Below are positions 22,190 to 32,891 of a stretch of DNA of 64,000 nt, in pieces. Each line of letters begins with the position of its first letter. The first letter of the stretch is position 1. The position numbers and the translations under genes were made by a program. The notes below the pieces were generated by a model. That model worked only from the letters and a program-made list of their open reading frames with translations, was not told the DNA's origin and made no database searches. The stretch is from Phascolarctos cinereus (Eukaryota; Chordata; Mammalia; Diprotodontia; Phascolarctidae), in NCBI RefSeq assembly GCF_002099425.1, contig NW_018343964.1, forward strand, positions 15,737,501 to 15,801,500, read 5' to 3'.

Positions 22190-22422
22190 ATGATAAGAAT
22201 AACTAGCATTTGTTGCCAAGTACTTTACAAATGTTATCTCATTTTATATTCAAAACAGCCGTGGGATGTAGGTCTTGTATTATCTACTTTTTATAGTTGA
22301 GGAAACTGAGGCAAATTAAATGATTTGAATGAGGTCTAGTAAGTATCTGAGGCTGGATTTGTACACAGGTCTTCTGAACTCTAGGTTCAATGTTCTATCC
22401 ACTGCGCCGCCTTGTTGCTTCA
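22190..22422 (-). repeat. MIR-like SINE
   Basis: ataactagcatttgttgcca, gtactttacaaatgttatct, ttgaggaaactgaggcaaat, gttctatccactgcgccgcc; near full length and minus strand. Confidence 0.92.
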
Positions 22423-23159
22423 TGATTGCTTTTCATCCATGCCTGCCCATCCTGTGTGACTCTTGTCTTTTTGTGCCCTGTTCACGACAGAGCCAATATG
22501 CTGGAGGTTGATACTAAATTAACCCAAAGGACCTTGAGGTCTGGCTGTACTCTCTACTATCTATGTGTCCTTGGATAGTTTATTTCCCTTCCCTGGATTT
22601 CTCGCAAGAATGTGAGAATGCTGGTGGGGCACATGGGATGTCTGCTGGTTTTCCTTCTTAATTGCCAATGACCAGCCCGTCTTTTTCAATCATGTTTCCC
22701 CTGATGACATCTTTTGCGCCACATCTTTTTCAGGCGTCTTTATGTGTTCTATGCTACAGCCTGTTCATGCACACCATAGACCTCTTCGTTGTTGTCTGTG
22801 CAATGCTCATTTTTAATTCTTTAGAGACTCTAGTGTTTCTTGACTTTATGGACATACAGCAACATTGGTAGAATATCTGTATTGAAAAGATGGACTTTTG
22901 TTTCTGAGAAATTTAGGTTCTTATCTATATATACATCCCATTCCCCTTTTCATTTTTGTGAGGCCCCAGACCTCCATGCCATTTCTGAGACATTATTACC
23001 TTGTTATTACTTTAATACCATCTCTGCTTGGACTCTGTCTCTGGTTGTTCTGGATCTGATAGGTGAACTTTCACCTCCTAGGTCTCTACAGCATTTCCCC
23101 ATGCCTCACCCTTCTCCCACAGCCCTGATATTCCAGAACCCTCTCATTTGTTGTCTTCT
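22423..23159. other. Unassigned, possibly decayed repeat
   Basis: The segment 22670-22870 (gatgacatcttttgcgccac, cagcctgttcatgcacacca) has the feel of an old interspersed repeat, but I could not assign it. Nearby frames of 69-129 codons show no domains. Confidence 0.4.
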
Positions 23160-23272
23160 TTCATTAGGATATAAACTCTTGGGGGGCACGGACTATTTTG
23201 TATTTTTGATTTATATTCTTGGGACTTAATACAGTGCCTTACATATAGAAAGTGCTTAATGAATGCTTTGTG
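23160..23272 (+). repeat. L2 LINE 3' end
   Basis: ataaactcttggggggcacg, gacttaatacagtgccttac, atagaaagtgcttaatgaat. Confidence 0.85.
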
Positions 23273-23274
23273 TG

Positions 23275-23520
23275 TCTATCTATATATGTTGCAAAGCAGA
23301 ATTGAGGTAGCTCAAAAGAAATGTGGTGTGGAAATTTAGAGACATCTCCGGCCAAATGGCCATATGGACTATTTGTGCCAGATCCATGACAGAGCCTTCC
23401 AAGCTCATATTGATACAATCGGCCACAGCTGGACACACTATACATTGACCTTGACATCACATTGACCCTGACATCATGATGTCATTTTGGTCCTCTTTGA
23501 GCATGAAGGACAAACAACTA
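23275..23520 (-). repeat. Interspersed repeat of unknown class (copy 2)
   Basis: Its right end reads ttggtcctctttgagcatga and aggacaaacaac, the reverse of the head of the repeat at 11055 (ttcattctcaaagaggacaa). The remainder differs from that copy, so the shared part may be only a 5' module. Confidence 0.5.
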
Positions 23521-23550
23521 TGTATGTATGTATGTATGTATGTATGTATA
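23521..23550. repeat. (TATG)n microsatellite
   Basis: Seven perfect TATG units directly at the end of the unknown repeat. Confidence 0.9.
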
Positions 23551-23644
23551 TAAGTAAAAATGTATATGATACAATTTGTATACACATTTGTATATATACA
23601 TTATGTATATAATAAAAATAATGAAGAAATGTATGTATATATGT

Positions 23645-23674
23645 AATCTATCCATCCATCTATCTATCTATCTG

Positions 23675-23717
<43 letters not shown>

Positions 23718-23732
23718 GTCTGTCTGTCTCTG

Positions 23733-23799
<67 letters not shown>

Positions 23800-23848
23800 C
23801 TCTGTCTGTCTGTCTGTCTCTGTCTATCTGTCTATCTATCTATCTCCT
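23645..23848. repeat. (CTAT)n / (CTGT)n microsatellite
   Basis: About 50 tetranucleotides with interspersed CTGT and TCTG blocks. The Ile/Tyr/Leu/Ser frame across it is an artefact. Confidence 0.97.
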
Positions 23849-23865
23849 CCTGGGCAACAACTATA

Positions 23866-23978
23866 TATAGTCTCCCAAAAGTTTTAGTGCAGCTTTAAGC
23901 TACTAAAGCTTAATCAGGAGCAGCCCTACAGAAGCTATTAAAGCTTAGAACTGCACTAAGATTTTAGGGATGCCTTAT
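23866..23978. mobile_element. Mariner-like palindromic MITE (copy 1)
   Basis: tctcccaaaagttttagtgc at the left mirrors gcactaagattttagggatg at the right, and agcttt/aaagct arms meet in the centre, with TA at both ends. This is the Tc1/mariner MITE plan, folding into one long hairpin. Confidence 0.75.
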
Positions 23979-23979
23979 A

Positions 23980-23983
23980 CACA

Positions 23984-24040
<57 letters not shown>
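23980..24040. repeat. (CA)n(TA)n microsatellite
   Basis: CA units pass into TA units, ending before a C8 run. Confidence 0.95.
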
Positions 24041-24044
24041 TCCC

Positions 24045-25542
24045 CCCCCAAAGAAAGCCCAATGCTATGTACACCATTGACATTGAATAAACGGTTATTT
24101 AATGCTTGAATGAATCAATGTTGAAATACTTCATCTTCCAAAGGTAAATATGAATTTGTCTAAAAATAAAGCAAGCTTCCAATCACCTCAGATAGTTTAG
24201 ATGTCATTCTGATGGGGCAGAAAGATGGAGGTCAAGAGCTCAACACCACTAGACACTTCAGACACCCCTTCCAACTGAAATTCTGTGATTCTGATTTATT
24301 TTGGTTCTCTGACTTTGTAGTTCTCCAGTGTAGAAATAGGACTTTAGAAAAAGGATAATGAAGAAACAAACCCTTCTGTCTCCTGGTTAATTACTGGAAA
24401 GCCTTCAGTCATGGGAAAATAATTTGCTGAGGAATGATTCATCTTCAGCTTTTTTCTTTAAATGGGAGAAGCGCCCTTGGGGGATGAAACAGCGATTTCT
24501 AGCTCTTGGGACTTTTCCTTCCCTCCCCTAGTGGGCTTCCAAACCAAGTAGAATTTCTGAAACGACCACGCAGTGAATAAAGCATTTACTGTGTAGGTTC
24601 CATTCCACGCCACCCCATCCCACCCTGTCTCATGCTATCCTATCTCAGAAATCAAATCATGGGTCAACTGTGAGGTCCTGTTAATATTAAACACTTACCA
24701 GTTCGTACTCCAGGTATTGCTTCAGATCAGTTTGAGTTTCAATGCGGTTTGATCTATTGTAGTTCTACTGAGTAAGCATGAAGAAAATAAGTCTCAACGG
24801 GAAGGCAGGTTAGGGAAAACCAAAACAAAACAAAACAAGAGCTGTAAAATTCAGAAAGAGAATTAGGTCTATAGCTACAAGGAGTGAGTTCAAATGCTCA
24901 TTTGTTTTTTATTACTTATGTAGAGCCCTAGAAAGTTGCCAGTAGATGCCCTTGGCTTCTTTTATGCTCAGTAAATCTGTGTCTTCTTTGCCAGAGTGGA
25001 TGCTGGGTTCTCTTCCCCACCCCCAACCCCCACCTCTTCTTATTCTAAATGTTACAAAGAATACCCTGAGCCACCATGATTTTCCTGGAAGTCAAGCTTT
25101 ATTAGGGGTGGGATGTGTAATTATCTGGAAAGAATGTAGGAGGGGTGGGGAATCTGGTACCTAGCCAAAGACCATGAGCTGGTTTATGGGACATGCCTTG
25201 TTTTCACTTAGGAATTGGGCTCGGGAGTAAAAAGTTCAACATGGCTCCCAGGATCATGGAATCTATCTGTATTTGTATTTCCCTGTTGCCTTGGGATGTG
25301 GTCTGAATCTTCCCCAAGACCAGTTTGACTTCTAGGGTCATCTGGGGCTGTTCTCTAAACATAGAGTATGTGGCTTTTAGTCATTCTGGTGCCATTTCTG
25401 AAGGGTGGAAATGGGTGCTTCTGTTTCAACTCCTCAACCAGAAAGAATTCAGATATCCTGGAGGCCACTGGGAAAATGCCCAAACACCCTTTAGGGATTG
25501 TCTAGTCCTAAGAGGAAAGTGATAAGAAGGGTGAATAATGTA
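24045..25542. other. Unassigned DNA, longest repeat-poor stretch in the left half
   Basis: Almost 1.5 kb without a recognised repeat apart from a short (AAAAC)n at 24823-24838. No splice-flanked coding frame could be supported. Confidence 0.5.
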
Positions 25543-25614
25543 TACAGACTGTCCCAAAGCATTATCGAATTAGTAAAGCTTAAAACTGCACTAAGACTTT
25601 TGGAACACCCTGTG
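25543..25614. mobile_element. Mariner-like palindromic MITE (copy 2)
   Basis: cagactgtcccaaagcatta pairs with ctaagacttttggaacaccc, around a centre of tagtaaagcttaaaactgca. Only about 70 bases, so it is shorter than the copy at 23866 but has the same terminal motif. Confidence 0.72.
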
Positions 25615-25639
25615 GCATAGAAGATAGCTTAGGCTTCAG

Positions 25640-25795
25640 GGTCTGCAATGCACTTTGCATAGCATACCTCTTTTGATAGGCACAATAGCCCTTTGAGATA
25701 GTCACTAAAGGAATGATTAACCTCATTTTAGAAATGAGGAACTGAGGTTCAGACAAGTTAAATGACTTGGTCAGTATCACACAGTTATCATGTAT
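25640..25795 (-). repeat. MIR-like SINE
   Basis: tgcaatgcactttgcatagc, cctcattttagaaatgagga, aatgacttggtcagtatcac. Confidence 0.85.
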
Positions 25796-25928
25796 CATAG
25801 AATTGTGGATCTGTAACCAGTAGGGACCTTAGAGAACATGTAGTCTAATAAACTCATTAAGAACAAAACAAAAGAAAACAGATGAGGAAATTGAAGCTTA
25901 GGTGGTTAAATGATTTATTCACTTGTCA
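25796..25928 (-). repeat. MIR3-like SINE, degenerate
   Basis: catagaattgtggatctgta, gggaccttagagaacatgta, acagatgaggaaattgaagc. Directly abuts the preceding SINE. An AAAAC-rich patch interrupts it. Confidence 0.75.
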
Positions 25929-26349
25929 AGAAGGTCCTTTCTTCACTCCAAGTCATTTTCATTGGTCCTCAGGATTCTTCCTGGGAGAGGATGGAGAGAC
26001 CAGACTCTGGCAGGCACCAAGAAAGGATCAAATCTTCAAGGATGCCTGAGGGCAGTGTGCCTCTCTTCTAGTGCCTGCCTTCACAGAGATGTTTGGGCAA
26101 AGGTTGTAACCCCAAGGGGTAAAGGTAAGGGTAAAGGTTGCATACCCCAAGAAAGAAGAAAAACCCACAGAAGAAACTTGGGCTATAAATGAAGCAAATG
26201 GATTTCTTTTTTAGTGCTGATTTTACTTTTATGGTTAATTATTTATTCATAAATCTTGCCTCAGAGATTTTATTTTGGCTCTTAGTGATAAAGATTCAAG
26301 GTCACAGAGGAAGCATTTTCAGATGCTAAGTGATCCTCCTCCAACCTGA
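25929..26349. other. Unassigned DNA
   Basis: Contains a local tandem echo (gggtaaaggtaagggtaaag, 26115-26140). No repeat family recognised. Confidence 0.5.
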
Positions 26350-26620
26350 TGTTGTAAAATTTTATTTTGGGAGGAGTGTTGCTAGCAGGAGGGGTGACTC
26401 CTTAATTTTAGCTCCCAGGTGAAATACTGGCTGAAGGGTTGGCAGTATATAAGCCTTTTATTGTAATAAATGCCACAGTTGGGCTGACTCTAGCCTGTGG
26501 TGGAAGTGGAAAGGGGAATGTAGAGTCACAGCCTCCATAAAGCAGGTGGGTCACTGTTGCGACCAGCATTTCTGGAGCACCACTGCCTCTTTTTCTTGTC
26601 TAGAAAAATCCTTGACATGT
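26350..26620 (+). mobile_element. Possible LTR-like unit
   Basis: It begins tgttgtaaaattttattttg, with a TATA-like tatataag near 26444 and an aataaa near 26466, the order of an LTR promoter and polyadenylation signal. No target duplication or convincing right end was found. Low confidence and family unknown. Confidence 0.35.
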
Positions 26621-26837
26621 AGGTTATCCCATCAGCCACTGGAAAAGCACTTGATTGTGCTCTCTCTGGGCTTGGTTTAACGACTGTATGTACACATGGC
26701 TAAGAATATTATTTAAGTGTGTATTTTGGGTTAGTTATCATTGACCCAAGAAGAGGAATGTAATGTTGCCATGGATAGCAGTAATTTTTAAAGCCGAAAC
26801 ATTAGTCTTCTAGAGCCAATATAAGCTGTAATTATTA

Positions 26838-26980
26838 GTCGATCAATTGACTAATCAATCAACTATCATGTACTAGGCAGGCACTGTGCCAGGCAGCAGG
26901 GATACAAAGACAAAAATGATCCATTACTTGTCCTCAAGGAGCTTATATTGTGTAATGGCTGACAGTATGAACACACACCC

Positions 26981-26985
<5 letters not shown>
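26838..26985 (-). repeat. L2 LINE 3' end
   Basis: gatcaattgactaatcaatc (terminal repeat), tactaggcaggcactgtgcc, ggatacaaagacaaaaatga, tcctcaaggagcttatattg. Confidence 0.9.
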
Positions 26986-26987
<2 letters not shown>

Positions 26988-27044
<57 letters not shown>

Positions 27045-27219
27045 AAATATGTATATGTGTATATATGTACACAGTCATATATATGATACCTATATGTACA
27101 CAGGCATATATATAATACCTATATATGTACACAGTCATATATATAATAACTATATATGTATACAGTCATATATATGTAATACCTATACACACACATAAAT
27201 AGATAGATGGGGGGAGGGG

Positions 27220-27285
<66 letters not shown>
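26988..27285. repeat. (TA)n, (TG)n, CATATA and (GA)n microsatellite cluster
   Basis: TA and TG runs (26988-27045), then degenerate ATATATGTACACAGTCAT units about 35 bases apart (27046-27200), then (GA)n at 27221-27285. The middle part is a short imperfect tandem repeat (acagtcatatatat-type) of at least four units. Confidence 0.92.
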
Positions 27286-27286
<1 letters not shown>

Positions 27287-27287
<1 letters not shown>

Positions 27288-27541
27288 TGTTCAGTCACTC
27301 AGTTGTGTCTGATTCTTTGTGACCCCTGGGGACCATAGCACACCAATATGATTATCCATGGGGTTTTCTTGGCAAAGATACTGGAGTGGTTTACTATTTT
27401 CTTCTACAGTGCATTGAGTCAAACAGAAACCAAATGATTTGCCCAGGGTCACACAGCTAATGTGTGTCTGAGGCTGGATTTAAACTCAGGTCTTCTTACT
27501 TCAGGTCCAGCAATCTATCCAATGAGCTACTGAACTGCCCC
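27287..27541 (-). repeat. tRNA-headed SINE with RTE-type tail
   Basis: Begins gttgttcagtcactcagttg, tgtctgattctttgtgaccc, the antisense RTE tail. It ends ccaatgagctactgaactgc at the tRNA-like head. The beginning resembles cattle Bov-tA because both tails come from RTE LINEs. Confidence 0.95.
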
Positions 27542-27577
27542 ACTAATAAATAAATAATTAGATGGATAGAAAACTAA

Positions 27578-27609
<32 letters not shown>

Positions 27610-27665
27610 GTATGCATATATGTGTATGTCTGTCTGTCTGTATGTATATATACATTTTTGTATAT
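27578..27665. repeat. TA-rich microsatellite
   Basis: TATATA and TATGTATA units with a short (CTGT)n. Confidence 0.92.
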
Positions 27666-28141
27666 TTATTTCAAGCCTGTATAAAAAATCAGAACAAAAT
27701 GATCAATAAATAAAGTAAAGCATTTATTTAGGGTGAAGGAATTGCAATTTGGAACAAGGAAGTTCAGTGAGAGGAGTTACAAACAGAGGTTACATACACT
27801 CAGAAGTGGGGCAGCTAGGTAGATAGATTGAACAGCACTTCACAAGTTATTTATTGCAGGGTGATAACACTTTCCTAGAAAAACCACAAGATCAGCTTAG
27901 GCATCTTCTAGCCAGAGGCTGGCTGCTAACCCACCCCCTAGCTGGGGTCACCTGTAGGGTCATTAGAATAGCTAAGGGGATGGGTTGTAGAAGTGTCCTT
28001 GTGGCTATCTCTGTCTGGGAACAGGAGTTGCTAGAAATTTTTGGCCATAGTAAAGATTGCCAGGAGTTCACCTTGCAGGTAGGGGATGATTAGAAATTGC
28101 TAGTCACAACAGGGTAGGGGTCTCAAGAGTCCCAGAGTTTC
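27666..28141. other. Unassigned DNA with a SINE head trace
   Basis: gtggggcagctaggtagata at 27807 is a tRNA-SINE head with no body. The rest is unassigned. Confidence 0.5.
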
Positions 28142-28222
28142 CTCCAGATTGACATATATACACAAATACACATATACACACATATATACACATACATCCA
28201 TATACATACATACATACAGATA
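28142..28222. repeat. CATA/CACATATA simple repeat
   Basis: Imperfect TACACA and CATACATA units beside an L2 fragment. Confidence 0.9.
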
Positions 28223-28224
28223 CT

Positions 28225-28705
28225 GGAGAGAGGTCAAGAAGGATGAGGATTGAGAAAATGTAATTGGATTTAGCAAACAAGGAGTTGTTAGTACCTTTAG
28301 AGAGAGCAGTTTCAGTTGAGCAATAAAATTGGAAGCCAGAGGGAAGGGACTGAGAAGTAAGTGAGAGGAGAGGAAGAGAAGATAATGGGAACACAGAGCT
28401 TTTTGTAGGAGCCCTCCTGGAAAAAGAGGAGAGATAGAGAAGCTTGAAGAGCTTCTTAAGGTTGGGAAATATCTGGATGAGGCTGTAGTTATTGGGGAAG
28501 GAACCAGTAAATAGGAAGAGAATTAAGATTAGAGAGAAGGGATGATCGTGAGGACAGTCGGCCAGAGAAAATGGGAGAGGAAAGTATCAAGAACTGGTCT
28601 TGGCAGGGAGAAGGGCCATGGGCTTTATGAAACTGAAGAGAAGGGAAGTTCTGGAAACCACCAGAAATAATGTAGAAGAGATTTCAACCTAGAATTCAGG
28701 ATTCC
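28225..28705 (-). repeat. L2 LINE coding-region fragment
   Basis: gagaggtcaagaaggatgag, agagagcagtttcagttgag, gcagggagaagggccatggg appear in the same order as the longer L2 at 48168-49125. Confidence 0.88.
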
Positions 28706-28715
28706 TGACCTCTCA

Positions 28716-28870
28716 GAATGGTAGAGTAGAGAGAACAGTGGACTTGGAATCACAAGTCTTGGATCCAGATGTGGACCTTGTCATTATTATTTGTGTGACC
28801 TTGGGTAAGCCATCTCCTCTCTGGGCTTCATCAGTGAAAAAGGAAGGGGAACTGCTGACTGGAAGGCTGG
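28716..28870 (+). repeat. MIR3-like SINE
   Basis: agaatggtagagtagagaga, ttgtgtgaccttgggtaagc, ggaaggggaactgctgactg. Confidence 0.75.
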
Positions 28871-28879
28871 ATTAGAAGC

Positions 28880-29100
28880 AACAATTTAACAAGCATTTCT
28901 TAAATGCCCAGTAGGCAAGGCACTTTGCTAGATATTAGTAATACAAAGGTAATGAGGATGATGAGGAAAGAATTCCTGCCCTCAAGGAGTTTATATTCTA
29001 CCTGTGGGAGACAACCTTCATAAATATAAATATATGGCAAAAAGAACAACCCAAGTAAACTAAATATAAGGTAATTTGAAAAGGGAGAGAGCTGGAAAGT
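28880..29100 (-). repeat. L2 LINE 3' end
   Basis: caatttaacaagcatttctt, ggcaaggcactttgctagat, cctgccctcaaggagtttat, ctaaatataaggtaatttga. Confidence 0.85.
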
Positions 29101-29962
29101 TTTCATTGAAGATTTCTAATGTCTCTTTAGGACTTTACATCCTATCTTATCCTATCCTGTCCATTCCATTTTCTAGTCTGTTTGCAGATTCTAGGATGCA
29201 AAATGGAAAGAAAGAACATGCAACACATTATAGAAAGTTTCTTTCAGTTTTCTAGTTATCCTCTGTCTTTAAACCAGCAGGAAAACCATATTAATATTTT
29301 TGGCCTTGAGAAACCAAGGGAGACAGTCCACCCCTTCTGTCAGTGACAACAAGAAACTGAGTGGCCACATCTCACATTTGTGAGGTGAGGCTTCACTCCC
29401 ACATTATTTTCGTCTAAGATCACGGGATTTCAAAGAGGAAGTTCTAATATTATGGCCAGCATTCAGTGGGTTAATGTTTTAGGTAATTCAGGGACAAATG
29501 AGATGTGGCAGAAATGAAAAGGATTCTAAGATTAGAAAGCCGAGACAGGTGAGAATTCTCCTGGACCCACAATGAGCCTGGCTTTTCTGTTCTACACATT
29601 TGCACCTCTGTTCTTATACAACAGAAATGATTTAATCTAATCTATAACCTGTTTGTTGTCTGTTTCTATTATGTTCATTCACTTCATGTTTTCTATACTA
29701 TTTTTGTCTCTGTTGTCCGTTTTAAGATGAGATTGGGTCCTTTTCTTTGCATTTACCTTCTTTGGAATTTTTTCCAACAAGACTGTTGATTAATGTTTAT
29801 TGATTTTAATTCTGATATAAATATCTGGCTAGTTCTTTCCTTCCCTGTTTCTCCCTCCTTTTCATATTCCTTTCTCATATCCCAATCTCATCAACATAGC
29901 CGAAGAGTTTCTATGAAGCATCCAAACCTTCTTATATCAGTGTAGGCCATTTCCCATATCTG
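29101..29962. other. Unassigned DNA
   Basis: No recognised family. Pyrimidine-rich from 29700 to 29900. Confidence 0.5.
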
Positions 29963-30293
29963 GATTCAGCTGGGTGGCGACACTGGGCCTGGAGTCAGGA
30001 AGACCTGAGTTTAAATATGATTTCAGACATTTTCTACCTGTGTGACCCTGGGAAAGTCACTTAACTTCTCTTTGCCTCAGTTTCCTCCATTGGTTTGAGG
30101 AATGTTATAAGCTAAATGGTTTATAATAACAATATTTAGAATACATACTTACATGGTATTTTAAGGCATCTGTTTAAATGGGGTGCCTACATGATGATGC
30201 CTTCCTCCCAAGGTTGTTGTAAGGATCAAATGAGATAATGTCTGTAAGGCACTTAGCACAGTTCTTAGAATGTAGTTGGTGCTTTTTTCAATT
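29963..30293 (+). repeat. MIR-like SINE, with an internal insertion
   Basis: Head tgggtggcgacactgggcct and core acctgtgtgaccctgggaaa run to about 30105. The tail ttgttgtaaggatcaaatga and ggcacttagcacagttctta resumes near 30205. The roughly 100 bases between are foreign. Confidence 0.8.
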
Positions 30294-30295
30294 GT

Positions 30296-30870
30296 TATTT
30301 TAGTTGTGTTCGACTCTCCCTGACCCCATTTGGGCTTTTCTTGGCAAAGATACTGGAGTGGTTTGCTATTTCCTTCTCCAGCTCATTTTACAGATGAGGA
30401 ACTGAGGCAAACAGGGTTAAGTGACTTGCTCAGGATCACACAGCTAGTAAGCCTCTGAGGCATTTAAAAAAAAAATTATTTTTAGTTTTCAACATTCACT
30501 TCCGTAAGATCTTGAGTTTTAAATTTTCTCCCCCTCCCATTTCTTCCCCAACCCCCATGGTGTACAGTCTGACGTAGGCTCTACATATACATTCATGTTA
30601 AGCATATTTTCCCATTAGTGATGATATAAAGAACAATTAGAAACAATAGGAGGAACCATGAGAATGAAGCAATAAAACAAAACGAAAAATGAAAAGGAGA
30701 GCAAATAGTAAGTATGTTTCCATCTGCATTCAGACTCCACATTTCTTTCTCTGGGTGTGGATAGCAATTTCCATCATTGTAGTTGTCTTAGATTCTTGCA
30801 TTGCTGTGAAGAGCCAAGTCTGTCATATCCTGGGCTGGCACTCTGTCCACTGAACCACTTAGCTGCTCAG
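30296..30870 (-). repeat. tRNA-headed SINE with RTE-type tail, split by an L1
   Basis: Antisense RTE-tail SINE from gttattttagttgtgttcga through gatcacacagctagtaagcc. The remaining head (ggcactctgtccactgaacc, acttagctgctca) reappears after the L1 at about 30830. Confidence 0.88.
30463..30815 (-). mobile_element. L1 LINE 3' UTR fragment nested in a SINE
   Basis: A-run aaaaaaaaattatttttagt, then ttttcaacattcacttccgt and catctgcattcagactccac, then attgtagttgtcttagattc. This is an antisense marsupial L1 3' end. It is 5'-truncated and inserted into the SINE at its core/head junction. Confidence 0.85.
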
Positions 30871-31009
30871 GTGTGTAATAGCAGGTGCTTAATAAATACT
30901 TGCTTCCTCTTTATCCCTGCCTGCTGAAATCCTGTTTCTTTTCGTTCAGTGTTCAGGTTACATGCCACCTCAAATTGCTCATTTCACTTTGGACACCTCT
31001 GCTACATTT

Positions 31010-31500
31010 GACAAAATCTCTGCATTTGAAAGGATTTTAGATGCCATCTAGTTTAACCAGTACCTGGACAGGAATCTTCTTTAAAACATCTCTGACAACC
31101 CATAATCTAATTGACTGGGCTTGAACCTCTACAGAGGGGGAAACGCCCTCCCGAAGCTCTCTATTCCACTTTTGGACAGCTGTAATTGTCAGGCAGCATT
31201 TCCTGATATCAAGTTGGAATCTGCCTCTGCAATTTCTACCCACTGCTACTTCTATATTTTGGGGCCAAGCAGAAAAAAAATGAATCCCTCTTCTATATGA
31301 TGGCCCTTCATATAATTGGAGACAGCCATTATGTCTCCAGTAAGTCTTCTCTCACCAGAACAAAACACTCTTGTTTCCTTAAATGGATCATTATATGGCA
31401 TGCTTTCTGATCCTCTCACTCGCTACCTTATTATGTCATTCCTAAAATGTATTGCCCTGAGCTGAGAATACCATGCCTTGTATTATACTTGTACTTGAGC
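31010..31500 (+). repeat. CR1/L3 LINE fragment
   Basis: gccatctagtttaaccagta, tctctattccacttttggac, ttggggccaagcagaaaaaa, acagccattatgtctccagt, ccctgagctgagaataccat. These match the conserved 3' part of amniote CR1/L3 in order. An ancient insertion. Confidence 0.82.
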
Positions 31501-31509
31501 ACACCCTAT

Positions 31510-31715
31510 CTTTCCTATGAAATTGGAAATTCCTTGAGGACATAAACTATGCATTCTTTTCATCTTTGAATCTCTAGTTCCTAGAATTGGACCTTATATA
31601 TAGGTACTCAGTTAATTTTTATTTAACTAAATTGAATTGAATTTCTCAGTATTAAGCACGGAGCCTGGTACATAGCAAGTGTTTAATAAATGAATTTTCA
31701 GTTGGTTTGTTGACA
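31510..31715 (+). repeat. L2 LINE 3' end
   Basis: aattggaaattccttgagga, ctctagttcctagaattgga and, at the end, gcctggtacatagcaagtgt. There are two MIR/L2-like tails in succession (31540-31625 and 31650-31710), so this may be two fragments. Confidence 0.75.
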
Positions 31716-32394
31716 CAAGTGTCTAGGCTCCATTCTCGTTGGAACCTTTCAGGCCAACCACCGGCATCAAATCAGTGTAAAGACAGAATAGCCCAAACAC
31801 TGATTCCTATGACAGAACTGAATACAAAGGATCTGAGGAATGCTATTGTTTTTTTTCTCCCAGCCTGACAATCTTAAAATGCCAGGAATGTTATTTAACA
31901 AGCCACTACCATAGAGTGTGATAATTCAAGCAAGAAGAATTAGAAGTGTGTAGAAAAGAGGAGGACTATGACCTAGTGGGTACAATAACAGGCTTGGGAT
32001 GGGTATTGCTGTATCCACCCATATGTCAACATAAAGGAAAGTTGGAAATTAGCTTCCAAGATTTCTTGATACTGTAAAATTGGATATAGCCTCTGTTGTC
32101 ATCTTTGGAATCCCTCTGACCAGTCTCACAAAATTAAAAGCTGTATCATTAACTGGTTGGTTTGCAAGCCCCAGGACAAACTTTCTGGGAAGTTTGAGCA
32201 ATGACAGACCCTCAAGTCTGAATTATAGAGATAATTATTTAAAACTATATGATACTTTGTCTGTATATATTAATTCCTTCTCTAAACTTCTGATCTCAGT
32301 ATGGCTGATTTGTCTCCTGATAATTCAGGCTTAAATCCACCTGTCACCCAAACTTTACGAAACCGATGTTAAGGAATAAATCACAGGCTAAAGG
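31716..32394. other. Unassigned DNA
   Basis: An 84-codon plus frame at 32080-32334 lacks a recognisable domain. No repeat seen. Confidence 0.45.
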
Positions 32395-32668
32395 AATTCA
32401 ATTCAGTTCAATTCAACAAACATTTATTAAGTGTTTACAGTGTCTCAGGCGCTATGCTATGTGTTAGGGTTGCAAACATGAGAAAATAAAAGAAATTTCC
32501 TGACCTCAAAAAGCTTATATGCTACTTGAAATAGGGATCTACCTATCTCCAGCCACGGCTAAAATGCCAACTGTGTTATGAGCACTGAAGTATGAGCTGG
32601 GAATACAAATGAGCCTGTTCTTGATCTCAAGGAACTCACATTCTAATAGAGGAGACAACATCTATAGG
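32395..32668 (-). repeat. L2 LINE 3' end, two successive pieces
   Basis: First piece (to 32530): ttcaattcagttcaattcaa terminal repeat, then acaaacatttattaagtgtt and gacctcaaaaagcttatatg. The second (32573-32668) repeats the same region: gagctgggaatacaaatgag, tctcaaggaactcacattct. Thus a duplication or two insertions. Confidence 0.85.
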
Positions 32669-32891
32669 AGGGTTTTTACCTTTTTAATAGGGCATTTATT
32701 TCTACAATAAATACCAAACCAAACCAATGCCATATAAGGTCCAGCATCAATCAGAGGCTGACATTTTGGAGAGGACAGCATTAACATGTTCCAGAGCAGA
32801 TAAGAGCCAGTTAGGGAGTAAGCTATTGGAAAAAAAAAATTGACTGAGCAGTAAACTTGAAGCAAGTAAAATTTGGTACCTGGTCTATAGG
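32669..32891. other. Unassigned spacer
   Basis: No signature recognised between the L2 pieces and the hAT MITE. Confidence 0.5.

Noticed and set aside
21862-22206. 114-codon plus frame
   Set aside because: No domain; runs into a MIR-like SINE.
23645-23848. Tandem array considered as a CRISPR
   Set aside because: Tetranucleotide microsatellite without spacers; the genome is mammalian.
23576-23887. 103-codon YLSIYLSI frame
   Set aside because: Translated (CTAT)n.
27287-27541. Contamination by cattle Bov-tA SINE
   Set aside because: Only the RTE-derived tail resembles Bov-tA; the head and core are the marsupial SINE found throughout the window.
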